Shown piece by piece: positions 18,399 to 27,257 of a stretch of 64,000 bases of DNA (position 1 is the first letter of the stretch; each line of letters starts with the position of its first letter). Both the position numbers and the translations under genes were made by a program. The notes beneath the pieces were generated by a model, which saw nothing but the letters and a program-made list of their open reading frames with translations, had not been told where the DNA came from and made no database searches. Source of the DNA: Nostoc sp. 'Lobaria pulmonaria (5183) cyanobiont' (GTDB lineage Bacteria > Cyanobacteriota > Cyanobacteriia > Cyanobacteriales > Nostocaceae); assembly GCF_002949795.1 (NCBI RefSeq), contig NZ_CP026692.1:1547501-1611500 (forward strand), in the 5' to 3' direction.

Positions 18399-18983
18399 GT
18401 GCCATTTAAAATGTACGACGAAAGTAGGATGAGACAACAAGAGTGTGGTGTGACAGTATGGTTCACTGGTCTCAGTGGTGCAGGTAAAACTACTATCTGT
18501 CAATTCGTGGAGAAGGAACTGCGGATACAAGGATACAGGGTTGAAGTTCTGGATGGTGATGCGATACGTCAAAACCTATGCAAAGGGCTGGGTTTTAGTA
18601 AAGCTGATCGAGAAGAGAATATTCGGCGCATTGGTTTTGTAGCTCAACTTCTTGCCAGAAATAATGTGATTGTATTGGTTTCAGCTATTTCACCGTACCG
18701 TGAAATTCGGGAAGAAGTGCGCCAAAGTATTCCATATTTCATTGAAGTGTACGTTAATGCATCATTAGAAGTTTGTGAACAGCGAGACGTAAAAGGGTTA
18801 TATAAAAAAGCAAGAGCTGGCAAAATTAAGCACTTTACTGGTATTGACGATCCTTATGAAATACCACTCTGTCCTGAAGTCGAATGCAAAACTAACCAGG
18901 AAAGCGTTGCTCAAAGTGCAACTAAGGTCTTAGAAAAGCTAGAAAAGTTGGGTTATATAGTTGCTAGAATGAATGGTTTATGA
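18399..18983 (+). CDS. cysC: Adenylyl-sulfate (APS) kinase
   Basis: This 194-residue kinase phosphorylates adenosine 5'-phosphosulfate to PAPS using ATP. Visible features are the P-loop GLSGAGKTT, the substrate segment DGDAIRQNL, the helix NIRRIGFVAQLLA, and ISPYREIREEVR, which contains the Ser region of the family. The C-terminal YEIPLCPEV is also typical. The start could be GTG 18399, ATG 18411 or ATG 18429; the shortest form gives the usual family length. No other sulfur gene adjoins it. Because PAPS is the sulfate donor for sulfotransferases, its proximity to the TIGR03032/RTX pair is suggestive only. Confidence 0.92.
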   Translation: MPFKMYDESRMRQQECGVTVWFTGLSGAGKTTICQFVEKELRIQGYRVEVLDGDAIRQNLCKGLGFSKADREENIRRIGFVAQLLARNNVIVLVSAISPYREIREEVRQSIPYFIEVYVNASLEVCEQRDVKGLYKKARAGKIKHFTGIDDPYEIPLCPEVECKTNQESVAQSATKVLEKLEKLGYIVARMNGL

Positions 18984-19007
18984 GTTAAATAAAGTTTTTA
19001 ACTCATA
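18980..19007. terminator. Bidirectional hairpin between cysC and the ABC1 kinase gene
   Basis: ATGAGTTAAA (18980-18989) pairs perfectly with TTTAACTCAT (18998-19007). The hairpin overlaps the cysC stop codon and lies just before the convergent gene's stop at 19015. Confidence 0.7.
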
Positions 19008-19014
19008 ACTTTTA

Positions 19015-21006
19015 CTAAGATGCCAATAATTGCCGAATTAACCTGGCTACAGCTTTCTGTGTGAAGCGGTTGGCAATTTGTTGACCTAAACGTTGTACAT
19101 CAGAATTTACCAATAACTGGGCAATTTGGGATGTAAGTTGCACTGGATCAAAGCCTCTTGTTTCTTGGAGAATACCTAATATACGTTTGATATGCTCCAA
19201 GGTTTGTTGTTGCTCAACTGTAGCTGCTGGAGTTTTATTAACTGCTGTCAATCCTACCCGTTCTCGCAACAAGGAGGTAAAGTTATGCAAAATATTTTTA
19301 CCTAAAGCATCGAGTCCGTTAACAGATTCATCTACTAGCTTGTCACGAATAAAAGCACCGCGTTCAGATGACAGAAATTCTATCCCCTGATTCAGCACTA
19401 AATTAAAGTCGTAGTCTTGACTATTACGCGCATTTTTTAACAAGTTTTCTAAGCGATTCCAGCGAAATCTGCCATCTTTAAATAACAAATCTTGCAATGA
19501 TGCTCTTAATTGCGGTGCTGGGTCTGTTAACAGGCGTTTAGAAACGTAGGGATAAGCTTCGCTGAGAACTTTAAAGTTTGGATCTATATATATTGCAATA
19601 CCTTCGAGCGTCACAAGGGAGCGAATAATTAAGGCGTAATAGGGTGGTACACGGAAAGGATACTCATACATCAAAGCTGATAGTTCATCGGTGATGCTTT
19701 TAATGTTGAGTTCGGCAACACTGGCTCCTTGGGCATCAGCAAAAACTCTGGCAAAAGCTGGGATAATTGGTGTTAAATCGGTTTCTGGTGATAAAAAATC
19801 TAACTTAACGTAGTCTTTTGCTAATCCTTCAAAGTCGCGGTTGACAACGTGGACGATCGCTTCAATCAATCCATAACGCTGTGGTGGCTTAATCTCGCTC
19901 ATCATCCCAAAGTCGAGATAAGCCAATTTGCCATCAGTTGTTGCTAACAAATTACCAGGGTGAGGATCGGCGTGGAAAAATCCATGTTCTAGCAGCTGGC
20001 GTAAGGAACACTGCACACCCACTTCAATTAGGTAACGAGCATCTATCCCTTGGGCGCTAATTTCTTCTGTCTGGGTTAATTTAGTGCCGTTAATCCACTC
20101 CATCGTCAAGACGCGGCGATTGGTGTATTCCCAGTAAATTTTCGGTACATATACGTCTTTTATATGACCGTATAACTCGAAAAATCGCTCGGCATTTTCA
20201 CCCTCGTGGATGTAGTCCATCTCTTCAAAGATGCGATCGCCTAATTCATCGAGAATCCCAACTAAGTCACTTCTTACCCGTTTAACCTTTTTCTGTACCC
20301 AAGCGGCCAGGTTACGCAAGATATACAAGTCAATGGTAATCCCCTCTCTTAAGTCGGGGCGTTGAACTTTAACGGCGACTTCTTCGCCAGTTTTTAGCTT
20401 ACCTTTATACACTTGCCCCAATGAAGCCGCAGCAATTGGCTGGGCCGAGAGTTCGGCGTAAACCTCTTCTGGAGGTGCGCCTAATTCTTCTTTGATAAAC
20501 TGGTAAGCAATTTCGTTGGCAAAAGGCGGTAATTGGTCTTGTAGTTTAGTTAATTCTTCTAGGTATACGGGAGGAACTAGATCCGGTCTGGTGGACAAAG
20601 CTTGTCCAATTTTGATGTAAGCAGGCCCTAATTGGGTTAGCAATACTCGTAGCTGAGTGGCTCGGCGGCGGTCATTTTTGACGACAATTCCCCGTTTACT
20701 ATCCGACCACAATCCAAAAACAAAGGATAGAGTCGGCCCCAATACGGCAAAAATCCGCCGTAAAACTTGCACTTTTCTATTTTGGTAATGCGCCGCTATG
20801 CCCACGGGATCGTAAAGCGTTTCAGGTTGCGCTGTTGTCCTCGCTTTTTGAGCTGCTAAAAGTCTTGGCGAGCGTACAACTAAGCTTGGTGTACCATCTT
20901 CTGGTACTACATCAATAACGTCCAGTTCGTCGCCTCGGCGATTTGTGCCGTTGCGACTGTCCTCCTGAATCGGTCGGGAACTAGGGGGAAGTGTCTTAAC
21001 AATCAT
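19015..21006 (-). CDS. ABC1/UbiB-family atypical protein kinase
   Basis: This protein of about 663 residues has the ABC1/ADCK/UbiB core: an Ala-rich nucleotide loop in the PIAAASLGQVYKGKL region, the catalytic Lys in EVAVKVQRP, HADPHPGNLL as catalytic loop and LDFGMM as metal-binding motif. Members support quinone or isoprenoid lipid metabolism in bacteria and plastids, where they associate with plastoglobules or membranes. Residues 1-75 form a variable N-terminal extension. I prefer ATG 21006 (MIVKTLPP) over GTG 21018 because it has a GGTGG about nine bases upstream. Cyanobacteria carry several paralogues, so the exact substrate pathway is uncertain. Confidence 0.87.
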   Translation of the reverse strand: MIVKTLPPSSRPIQEDSRNGTNRRGDELDVIDVVPEDGTPSLVVRSPRLLAAQKARTTAQPETLYDPVGIAAHYQNRKVQVLRRIFAVLGPTLSFVFGLWSDSKRGIVVKNDRRRATQLRVLLTQLGPAYIKIGQALSTRPDLVPPVYLEELTKLQDQLPPFANEIAYQFIKEELGAPPEEVYAELSAQPIAAASLGQVYKGKLKTGEEVAVKVQRPDLREGITIDLYILRNLAAWVQKKVKRVRSDLVGILDELGDRIFEEMDYIHEGENAERFFELYGHIKDVYVPKIYWEYTNRRVLTMEWINGTKLTQTEEISAQGIDARYLIEVGVQCSLRQLLEHGFFHADPHPGNLLATTDGKLAYLDFGMMSEIKPPQRYGLIEAIVHVVNRDFEGLAKDYVKLDFLSPETDLTPIIPAFARVFADAQGASVAELNIKSITDELSALMYEYPFRVPPYYALIIRSLVTLEGIAIYIDPNFKVLSEAYPYVSKRLLTDPAPQLRASLQDLLFKDGRFRWNRLENLLKNARNSQDYDFNLVLNQGIEFLSSERGAFIRDKLVDESVNGLDALGKNILHNFTSLLRERVGLTAVNKTPAATVEQQQTLEHIKRILGILQETRGFDPVQLTSQIAQLLVNSDVQRLGQQIANRFTQKAVARLIRQLLAS

Positions 21007-21321
21007 GAAGAAAGCCACCAGTCAGAACGATCACATTAAGTATTGTAACAATATGTTTAGAAATTGGGAATTTGGAATGGGGCACTTGTACTGAGCGACT
21101 CGTGCCGAGCGGAGCCGAGGTAAGTTGAAGTATTGGGCATTGGTTATTTCTTCCTCATCTTTCCCGCCTCCACCTATTCCTTAGTACTAATAGGTCTGCT
21201 ACACTTAAACGGGCATACTAATTCAATAGTAGTAGGTATTGCTAGTTGCTGAAAGATCATATTTTTATTGTCTTGTAAGTTAGAAGTATCTGGCATCTGC
21301 CCTCATGGAGAATTTGGCTTG

Positions 21322-23070
21322 ATGTTGCTTTGCCTGCGAATCGAAAACTTTGCCCTAATTGACCAATTGGAATTGGAATTTGGCGCGGGACTAAATGTGT
21401 TAACAGGTGAAACCGGCGCTGGAAAATCTATTATCTTGGATGCCATTGATGCCGCTTTGGGCGGTAAAGTCTCTAGTCGAGTCATTCGCACGGGGACAAA
21501 TCGGGCGATGGTAGAAGCTACTTTCACCTCAAACGCCCCCCTAGCGGCTTGGTTGACCGAACAAGAAATAGATTTGCTTGATGAGAATTCTGTAGTCATT
21601 AGCCGAGAAATCACAGCCACTGCTAGTAATGTCCGTAGTCGATCGCGGGTGAATGGAGTGTTGGTAAATCGGCAGATTATGGTAGGAATGCGCGATCGCT
21701 TGGTGGAAATTACCGCCCAAGGTCAAACGGTACAAGTTGGACAATCTGCCCAAGTCCGTGACTGGTTAGATTTGTATGGCGGCGACTCCTTGATGCAGCA
21801 GCGTCATAAAGTCGCCACGAGCTTTAGTAGTTACCAACAGGCGCATTTAGCACTAGAAAAACGTCGGACATCAGAACGGGAACGGTTGCAACAACTCGAC
21901 TTGCTGACTTATCAAGTGCAAGAACTGGGAGCAGCCAATCTCAGTGAGCCTAATGAATTGGAACAGTTGGGACAAGAACGGGAACGCCTGAATCATGTCG
22001 TCGATTTACAACAAATGAGTTACAAAGTTTATCAGGCTTTGTATCAAAATGATCATGAAACTCCCGCCGCCGCAGATTTATTGGGAGACAGTGAGGCGAC
22101 ATTAAATGACATGGTGGAATACGATACCCAACTACAACATCTATTAGAATTGGTGCGGGACGCGCAAGCTGCGGTAATGGAAGTGGGAAGGCAGATTAAT
22201 GCTTATGGAGATGGTTTGGAAGCCGATCCGCAACGGTTGGAAGAGGTGGAAGAACGAATTCGGGAGTTAAAGCAAATTTGCCGCAAGTATGGGCCGACAC
22301 TTACAGAAGCGATCGCTTATTACCAACGTATCCAAGCAGAATTAGCCCAACTTAACGACAGCGAACAATCTATCGAAAGTCTGGAACAGCACGAAAAGGC
22401 GTGTTTTGAGAAACTTACCCAAGCAAGTAATCAGCTAACTCAATTGCGGAGTAAGGCGGCTGCTAATTTAGAAGCACGTTTGATAGCTGAACTCAAGCCC
22501 CTAGCGATGGAAAAGGTAAAGTTTCTGGTTGAAATATTACCAGCTTTCCCAACTGCGATGGGAGCAGATAAAATTACCTTTACATTTAGTTCTAACCCTG
22601 GAGAACCACTGCAACCTTTAACGGAAATTGCTTCTGGCGGGGAAATGAGCCGCTTTTTACTAGCGCTGAAAGCTTGTTTTTCTCAGGTTGATGTGGCTGG
22701 GACAATGGTATTTGATGAAATTGATGTCGGGGTTTCGGGAAGAGTAGCCCAAGCGATCGCGGAAAAATTACACCAGCTAAGTCAACGCAACCAAGTATTG
22801 TGTGTTACCCACCAGCCTTTAGTTGCGGCCATGGCCGATCGGCATTTCCGTGTAGATAAGCAAACTATCAATCAAGGGAAAGGTAAAAAAGCTAACAATG
22901 GCAATACTGAACAGCGTACCGTTGTGCGAGTTACTACCTTAGATAATTTAACTACTCGCCGGGAAGAACTAGCGCAATTAGCTGGTGGTAAATCTGCAAG
23001 TGATGCGATCGCTTTTGCAGAATCTCTGCTATTACAAGCTGCTAATCACCGTCAAAAAATTAAAAATTAA
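21322..23070 (+). CDS. recN: DNA repair protein RecN
   Basis: This SMC-like ATPase of about 582 residues acts in double-strand break repair. It starts with MLLCLRIENFALIDQ, followed directly by the Walker A segment LTGETGAGKSIILDAI. A central coiled coil (about residues 150-380, rich in Glu/Gln/Leu) leads to the ABC signature SGGEMSRFLLALK and the Walker B FDEIDVGVSG. I place the start at ATG 21322 because the RecN fold begins there; a longer in-frame extension to 21268 lacks family character. It converges with efeB, leaving eight bases between the stops. Confidence 0.95.
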   Translation: MLLCLRIENFALIDQLELEFGAGLNVLTGETGAGKSIILDAIDAALGGKVSSRVIRTGTNRAMVEATFTSNAPLAAWLTEQEIDLLDENSVVISREITATASNVRSRSRVNGVLVNRQIMVGMRDRLVEITAQGQTVQVGQSAQVRDWLDLYGGDSLMQQRHKVATSFSSYQQAHLALEKRRTSERERLQQLDLLTYQVQELGAANLSEPNELEQLGQERERLNHVVDLQQMSYKVYQALYQNDHETPAAADLLGDSEATLNDMVEYDTQLQHLLELVRDAQAAVMEVGRQINAYGDGLEADPQRLEEVEERIRELKQICRKYGPTLTEAIAYYQRIQAELAQLNDSEQSIESLEQHEKACFEKLTQASNQLTQLRSKAAANLEARLIAELKPLAMEKVKFLVEILPAFPTAMGADKITFTFSSNPGEPLQPLTEIASGGEMSRFLLALKACFSQVDVAGTMVFDEIDVGVSGRVAQAIAEKLHQLSQRNQVLCVTHQPLVAAMADRHFRVDKQTINQGKGKKANNGNTEQRTVVRVTTLDNLTTRREELAQLAGGKSASDAIAFAESLLLQAANHRQKIKN

Positions 23071-23078
23071 ACATCAAT

Positions 23079-24347
23079 CTACACCGTTGATGCTTCTAGA
23101 AATGACTGACCGAGATAACCTCCTTCAGCTTTGACACCAGGTAAAGCGAAGAAATATCCACCACCAATAGGGCGAATATATTCTTCCAAAGGTTCCCCAA
23201 TCAGGCGATTTTGTACTGTTACAAAGCCCTTCTCTAAATCAGCTTGAAAACAGACAAACAATAAACCCATATCTAACTGTCCAGATTTGTCAAACCCGCG
23301 TGAATAATTGAAACCACGCCGCAGAATCAAACTCGACTCTGATTTGCGAGGATTAGCAAGGCGGATATGAGCATTTAGGGGGATTTGTTGACCTTTAGGG
23401 TCTTGATCATAATTGGGAATATCTTTCTCGTGCTTCATCCCCAAGGGTGCGCCAATTTCCTTGTTTCGGCCAATAATTGTCTCTTGCTCCTGTAGTGGTG
23501 TACGATCCCAGCGTTCGACTAAATTGCGGATTACCCGCACCACTTGATAACTTCCCCCTACTGTCCAAGCGGGTTCACCACTGTTTGGCTGTACCCAGAC
23601 AATCCGGTTCATCAACTTTTCGTCACTAGCATTTAGATTTGCCGTCCCATCTTTAAAACCAAGCAGGTTACGCACTGTAGATTTGCCTTGTTTTTTGTGG
23701 GTATTCGGCGGCAGAAACCCAGTTATTTGCCAACGCAAAGTGAGCAAGTCAGGCAAGTTCTTAATAATGTCGCGTAAAGCGTGGAGATTCGATTCCTCAG
23801 TATTCGCACAGAATTGTAACAGTATATCCCCATGACATAAATCTGGGTCAAGCTGGTCATTATGAAAATTGGCCATAGTATCTAACCGCTTTGGTTTCAA
23901 GTTGGCGAGTCCAAAGCGGTTGTCGAACAGTGAGTTACCCACAGCTAGGGTGATTGTCAGGTTATTAGGAGCAATCTCTGGACCCATAATCCCGGAATCA
24001 CTGGGTGGAAATTTGGGGTCGCGCGGCTTGGGTGTTCCCCCTGCCATCAGAAACTGGATGCGCTCAGTTAAAGTTTTGAACAACCGCACTAAATCTGCCT
24101 TCTTTGTAGCAGTTGTATCAAATGCAACCATCAAACCCGCAGCAGGAGTAGGGGTAAGAATACCTGCTTGGTGAAGCCCAAAGAACGGCACGACCTCTTC
24201 AGATGGGTCAAGAGGTGTTCCCAGAAGAGTCCGATAACCCAAAGTCGTCAAAGCTGCTATTCCACCTGCTGCTGCCATGCCGATTAACAAGTCACGACGG
24301 CTGATGCGGGGAGTAATGCGTAAACTTGGTTGCTTTGTAATGGACAT
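23079..24347 (-). CDS. efeB: Deferrochelatase/DyP-type peroxidase EfeB
   Basis: This 422-residue haem peroxidase carries an N-terminal twin-arginine signal ([20 protein letters not shown], residues about 16-35), which would export it folded to the periplasm. The DyP hallmark GFKDGTAN is present, together with a downstream histidine region and [11 protein letters not shown]. EfeB proteins peroxidise or remove iron from haem and supply the EfeUO importer. Start ATG 24347 has GAGGAG seven bases upstream. It is the last gene of efeU-efeO-efeB, 29 bases after efeO. Confidence 0.93.
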   Translation of the reverse strand: MSITKQPSLRITPRISRRDLLIGMAAAGGIAALTTLGYRTLLGTPLDPSEEVVPFFGLHQAGILTPTPAAGLMVAFDTTATKKADLVRLFKTLTERIQFLMAGGTPKPRDPKFPPSDSGIMGPEIAPNNLTITLAVGNSLFDNRFGLANLKPKRLDTMANFHNDQLDPDLCHGDILLQFCANTEESNLHALRDIIKNLPDLLTLRWQITGFLPPNTHKKQGKSTVRNLLGFKDGTANLNASDEKLMNRIVWVQPNSGEPAWTVGGSYQVVRVIRNLVERWDRTPLQEQETIIGRNKEIGAPLGMKHEKDIPNYDQDPKGQQIPLNAHIRLANPRKSESSLILRRGFNYSRGFDKSGQLDMGLLFVCFQADLEKGFVTVQNRLIGEPLEEYIRPIGGGYFFALPGVKAEGGYLGQSFLEASTV

Positions 24348-24376
24348 AATTTACTCCTCTAGGAATTCTTCATCAA

Positions 24377-25570
24377 TTAGTTAACGCCCAAAGTGCCGCG
24401 CAACTGAGACAAATCTTCAGAAAGGGCAGCGATCGCTGTTTTCATGTCTTTCTTGTCTGCTTCACTTACCTTATCGTAGGTAGCAAAACCACCATCAGGG
24501 GTTTTGTATTTGGCAAGTTTTTGGTCAACTTTGGTGAAATTTGCATCCACACGCGCTAATAAATCTGGGTTGGCTTTTTGAATGACGGGGCGCAATAACT
24601 CCACAATCTTTTGCGAACCATCCACATTAGCGCTGAAGTCCCAGAGGTCAGTATGGCTGTAGCGGTCTTCTTCCCCAGAAATTTTGGTAGCAGCCACTTC
24701 TTCAATTAAGCCAGCAGCACCGCCAACCATATTTTTCGGTTCAATGGTCAAGGTAGCAATGCGCTTTTGTAGCTCTAGTCCATCTTTCTGTAGCTTTTCG
24801 GAAAAGGGTTTCATGCCTTTTGTAGTTTTGTCTTGGAATAAAGCTTTCTCTATGCGATGGTATCCAGTGAATTCTGGGTCGGCCTCTTTTTTAGCAAAGT
24901 CATCAGCACGGGAATCCATCGTTTTATCGAGGTCGGAGAAAAGTTCCGCTATCGGTTCTGCGCGTTCCCAGTGGGCATGAGTAGACGGATAGAGTTTCTG
25001 GGCTTTGGCAACGTCTCCAGCAATCACAGCATCCGTGAAGGTCTTGTTGTCTGCCACTAGTTGGTCAGTTTCTTTAGTGACGTAGACTTTATATTCTGCG
25101 ATCGCACCAACTAATTGACCTTGATCTACAGTCCCCTTGGCTTGAGAATCTCCTTGTCCAGGTTTTACACTGAGTTTTCCTTTGGGATTGCTGCGTAAAC
25201 CGCAACCCATATCATACTCACCTGGTTCTAGATTGATTTTGACTTTCTGAACAAAGCCAGGAGCAATATTTTCTCGTTCCTCTACGACTTTCACCCCAGA
25301 CAAAATTTCCCACTCTAGAGGTTGGCTGCTTTTATTAGTAACCACAAAGTTGTTTTGCCCAGATGCTACTGTTAGCTGATTGGGTTCGCAACCTTTATCT
25401 GTCACAGTCAAAGCAGTTTCCGTAGAATTGGTAGCAGAGGTATCGCTAGCTACAGTTTTAGCTTCTGGAGAATTATTCCCAGAAGTATCGCTTGATTTCT
25501 TGGATTCACAGGCAGCTACTGTCAAGGCAATCAGACAGATAATTGTTGAGTGCTTTAAAAAATTTTTCAT
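24377..25570 (-). CDS. efeO: Iron-uptake lipoprotein EfeO (cupredoxin plus imelysin)
   Basis: This 397-residue protein begins with a lipoprotein signal (lipobox LTVAAC, Cys at about residue 21). Residues about 50-135 form a cupredoxin-like domain (NNFVVTNKSSQPLEWEI, then PGEYDMGCG with Met and Cys ligand candidates). Residues about 150-395 are the M75/imelysin helical domain, with HAHWERAEP and the GxHxxE signature in GYHRIEKA. EfeO binds iron in the periplasm and hands it to EfeU. The start has AGGAAAATACAACAATG, a good Shine-Dalgarno. Gaps of 31 and 29 bases to its neighbours support one operon. Confidence 0.94.
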   Translation of the reverse strand: MKNFLKHSTIICLIALTVAACESKKSSDTSGNNSPEAKTVASDTSATNSTETALTVTDKGCEPNQLTVASGQNNFVVTNKSSQPLEWEILSGVKVVEERENIAPGFVQKVKINLEPGEYDMGCGLRSNPKGKLSVKPGQGDSQAKGTVDQGQLVGAIAEYKVYVTKETDQLVADNKTFTDAVIAGDVAKAQKLYPSTHAHWERAEPIAELFSDLDKTMDSRADDFAKKEADPEFTGYHRIEKALFQDKTTKGMKPFSEKLQKDGLELQKRIATLTIEPKNMVGGAAGLIEEVAATKISGEEDRYSHTDLWDFSANVDGSQKIVELLRPVIQKANPDLLARVDANFTKVDQKLAKYKTPDGGFATYDKVSEADKKDMKTAIAALSEDLSQLRGTLGVN

Positions 25571-25601
25571 TGTTGTATTTTCCTAAAAATTATTGAAGTT
25601 G

Positions 25602-26435
25602 CTAGGAATGACTTGTGGTAGTCTTCTGTCCAGCGTTACCGCCTAACAAGAACAGCAGCATGGTAGGAATTAGGTAGCCAAAATAAACGATCACCTCACT
25701 TACAGTAGGGGCATCGTTGTAGCCAAAAAATCCTGCCAAAAGTGAACCAACAAACCCGTTATTGGGAAGTATCCCACTAGCATCAAATACCACTGTTTGC
25801 AATGAATTCCACACTCCCGCTTCATGAAAGGCTCTCACCCCACTGGCTAAGAGTCCAGCGGCAACTAATATAATGAAGGCTCCTGTCCATTTAAAAAATC
25901 GCCTCAAGTTGATGCGGATACCACCCTGATAGATGCCTACACCGACGGCTACTGCGGCTGCATATCCAAACAATGCCCCCACAGGAGCTTGAATTCCCAA
26001 ATTTTGCTGAAACGTGGCCAGCAGAAACACTACTGTTTCCAGACCTTCCCGCAGTACTGCAAAGAATGCCATCCCCACTAGTGCTATACCTCCCTTATCA
26101 CCCGATTGAATCGCAGCTTCAACTTGGGACTGTAACTCACCTTTAATCGAACGAGCAGCACGGCGCATCCAGAAAACCATCCAGGTAAGAACCCCAACTG
26201 CGACGATGGAAATTACAGCTGCAAATAATTCCTGTTCTTGTTGGGGAAAATCTTGACTAGATATTTGCAAGAAGATCGCAGCTGCTAGACATACAAAAGT
26301 CGCTAGTACAATTCCGATCCAGACTGACTTCATCAAATGGGTACGACCAGTTTGCTTGAGATAACTGGCAATGATACCCACGACAAGTGCAGCTTCAACG
26401 CCCTCTCGGAACATGATCAAAAAGGGAAAAAGCAT
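25602..26435 (-). CDS. efeU: Iron permease EfeU (FTR1 family)
   Basis: This 277-residue membrane protein has about seven transmembrane helices and two copies of the iron-binding REGxE motif, REGVEAAL near residue 11 and REGLETVV near residue 131. It transports ferric iron produced by oxidation of ferrous iron across the inner membrane. It is first in the operon efeU-efeO-efeB, so the promoter should lie in the 0.8-kb gap upstream. I could not identify a convincing Fur box there; the sequence just upstream is AT-rich but does not match the 19-base consensus well. Confidence 0.94.
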   Translation of the reverse strand: MLFPFLIMFREGVEAALVVGIIASYLKQTGRTHLMKSVWIGIVLATFVCLAAAIFLQISSQDFPQQEQELFAAVISIVAVGVLTWMVFWMRRAARSIKGELQSQVEAAIQSGDKGGIALVGMAFFAVLREGLETVVFLLATFQQNLGIQAPVGALFGYAAAVAVGVGIYQGGIRINLRRFFKWTGAFIILVAAGLLASGVRAFHEAGVWNSLQTVVFDASGILPNNGFVGSLLAGFFGYNDAPTVSEVIVYFGYLIPTMLLFLLGGNAGQKTTTSHS

Positions 26436-26662
26436 GAATAAACTTATTAACTATAATTACTATCAAATCATCATGAGAATAATAACTTACTTGAGAACAT
26501 TTGTATATAACTTCGAGTTAAAAAAGCTCTAAAATCCTGGAAGCATAAATTTTGCGTCTAAATGACAGTTTGTCAAATATTGCAGACTGTTATTTATTAC
26601 TCAAGTAAATCAATAGAGAACTCCTGCAACGCTTTGCTAGAAGTTGTTTCCAGTCTATTTTG

Positions 26663-26764
26663 TCACCTGTCAGAATCTTCTACATCCCAATCGACAGCGT
26701 AAATATGTGTGCGCTCGTCTGGAAGCAACTCTTGAAGTTGATTTTGGGTAACAATTGTAGCCAT
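26663..26764 (-). CDS. Possible 33-residue peptide, unrecognised
   Basis: The ATG at 26762-26764 opens a frame of 33 codons with peptide start MATIVTQNQLQELLPDE and end VDWDVEDSDR, ending at TGA. Composition is acidic and protein-like, with no membrane segment. The Shine-Dalgarno is weak: AGAAGG lies more than 15 bases upstream. It could be a real small protein in front of efeU or the remains of a longer gene cut by the repeat at 26799. I give it low confidence. Confidence 0.3.
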   Translation of the reverse strand: MATIVTQNQLQELLPDERTHIYAVDWDVEDSDR

Positions 26765-26798
26765 TATGAAAATTATTGAACTACCTTCTCTATGAGAC

Positions 26799-26872
26799 GC
26801 TACGCGTAGCTTGCTTTTCAGTAGGAGTATGCGTCCTTCTGCTACGCGTAGCTTTTTTCTGCATAGGAGTAT
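26799..26872. repeat. Two direct copies of a palindromic Nostoc-type repeat
   Basis: GCTACGCGTAGC occurs at 26799-26810 and 26841-26852, each followed by TTTT and a (C/G)(A/C)(G/A)TAGGAGTAT segment. The period is 42 bases. This GCTACGCGTAGC core belongs to dispersed repeats seen at several sites in Nostoc genomes. Confidence 0.75.
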
Positions 26873-26997
26873 ACTTTACAACTTTTTAAACAACCTCTAA
26901 AACAGCATTTCTGTATTTTTACTCATGATGCCCATCTGTCAAGTCCGATTCATACCAATTTAAATGATCTTACCCTGCAAATTTTAGTAGTAAAAGT

Positions 26998-27030
26998 ATC
27001 TAAAGATTTGACACAAGCATCTAAAGATTT
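26998..27030. promoter_or_regulatory. Paired operator-like 12-mers ahead of the repeat-protein gene
   Basis: ATCTAAAGATTT occurs at 26998-27009 and again at 27019-27030. Each contains the near-palindrome ATCTnnAGAT, and the copies are 21 bases apart, two helical turns. This is the geometry expected for cooperative binding of a dimeric regulator to one face of DNA. They lie about 230 bases upstream of the 27258 start codon. No regulator is identified. Confidence 0.4.
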
Positions 27031-27185
27031 TTCATTGTAAAAATAAGTTATTTTTTTTATATTTAGTGACATAACCTACAATAAACGCAGGTTTTTTTAG
27101 TAAGTAAATTTCATAAATACACTCTGTAATTCAGTTGAAAAATCTAAATATTAACACTTAAAAAAACAATAAAAAAGTTACAAAT

Positions 27186-27206
27186 AAAGCTTAATTGAGC
27201 TTTTTT
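27186..27206 (+). terminator. Terminator-like hairpin in the leader of the repeat-protein gene
   Basis: AAAGCT (27186-27191) and AGCTTT (27198-27203) can form a six-base stem with a six-base loop followed by T residues. It lies about 50 bases before the start codon at 27258, so it could act as an attenuator or mark the end of an upstream transcript. The stem is short, so the call is tentative. Confidence 0.35.
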
Positions 27207-27257
27207 GACATTTATTAATGAAGCAAAATTTATGTCCTAATAGGAGGATTAACTCTA

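Larger units (their letters stand above)
26436..27257. other. Long AT-rich intergenic region with repeats and regulatory-like motifs
   Basis: This is the divergent control region between efeU and the 13-residue repeat protein. It holds a 33-codon minus-strand frame (26663-26764), a doubled palindromic repeat (26799-26872), two identical 12-mers 21 bases apart (26998-27030) and a terminator-like hairpin (27186-27206). Confidence 0.6.

Noticed and set aside
26436-26560. Fur box in front of efeU
   Set aside because: AT-rich segments near 26450-26500 match the 19-base consensus poorly by eye, so no site is claimed.
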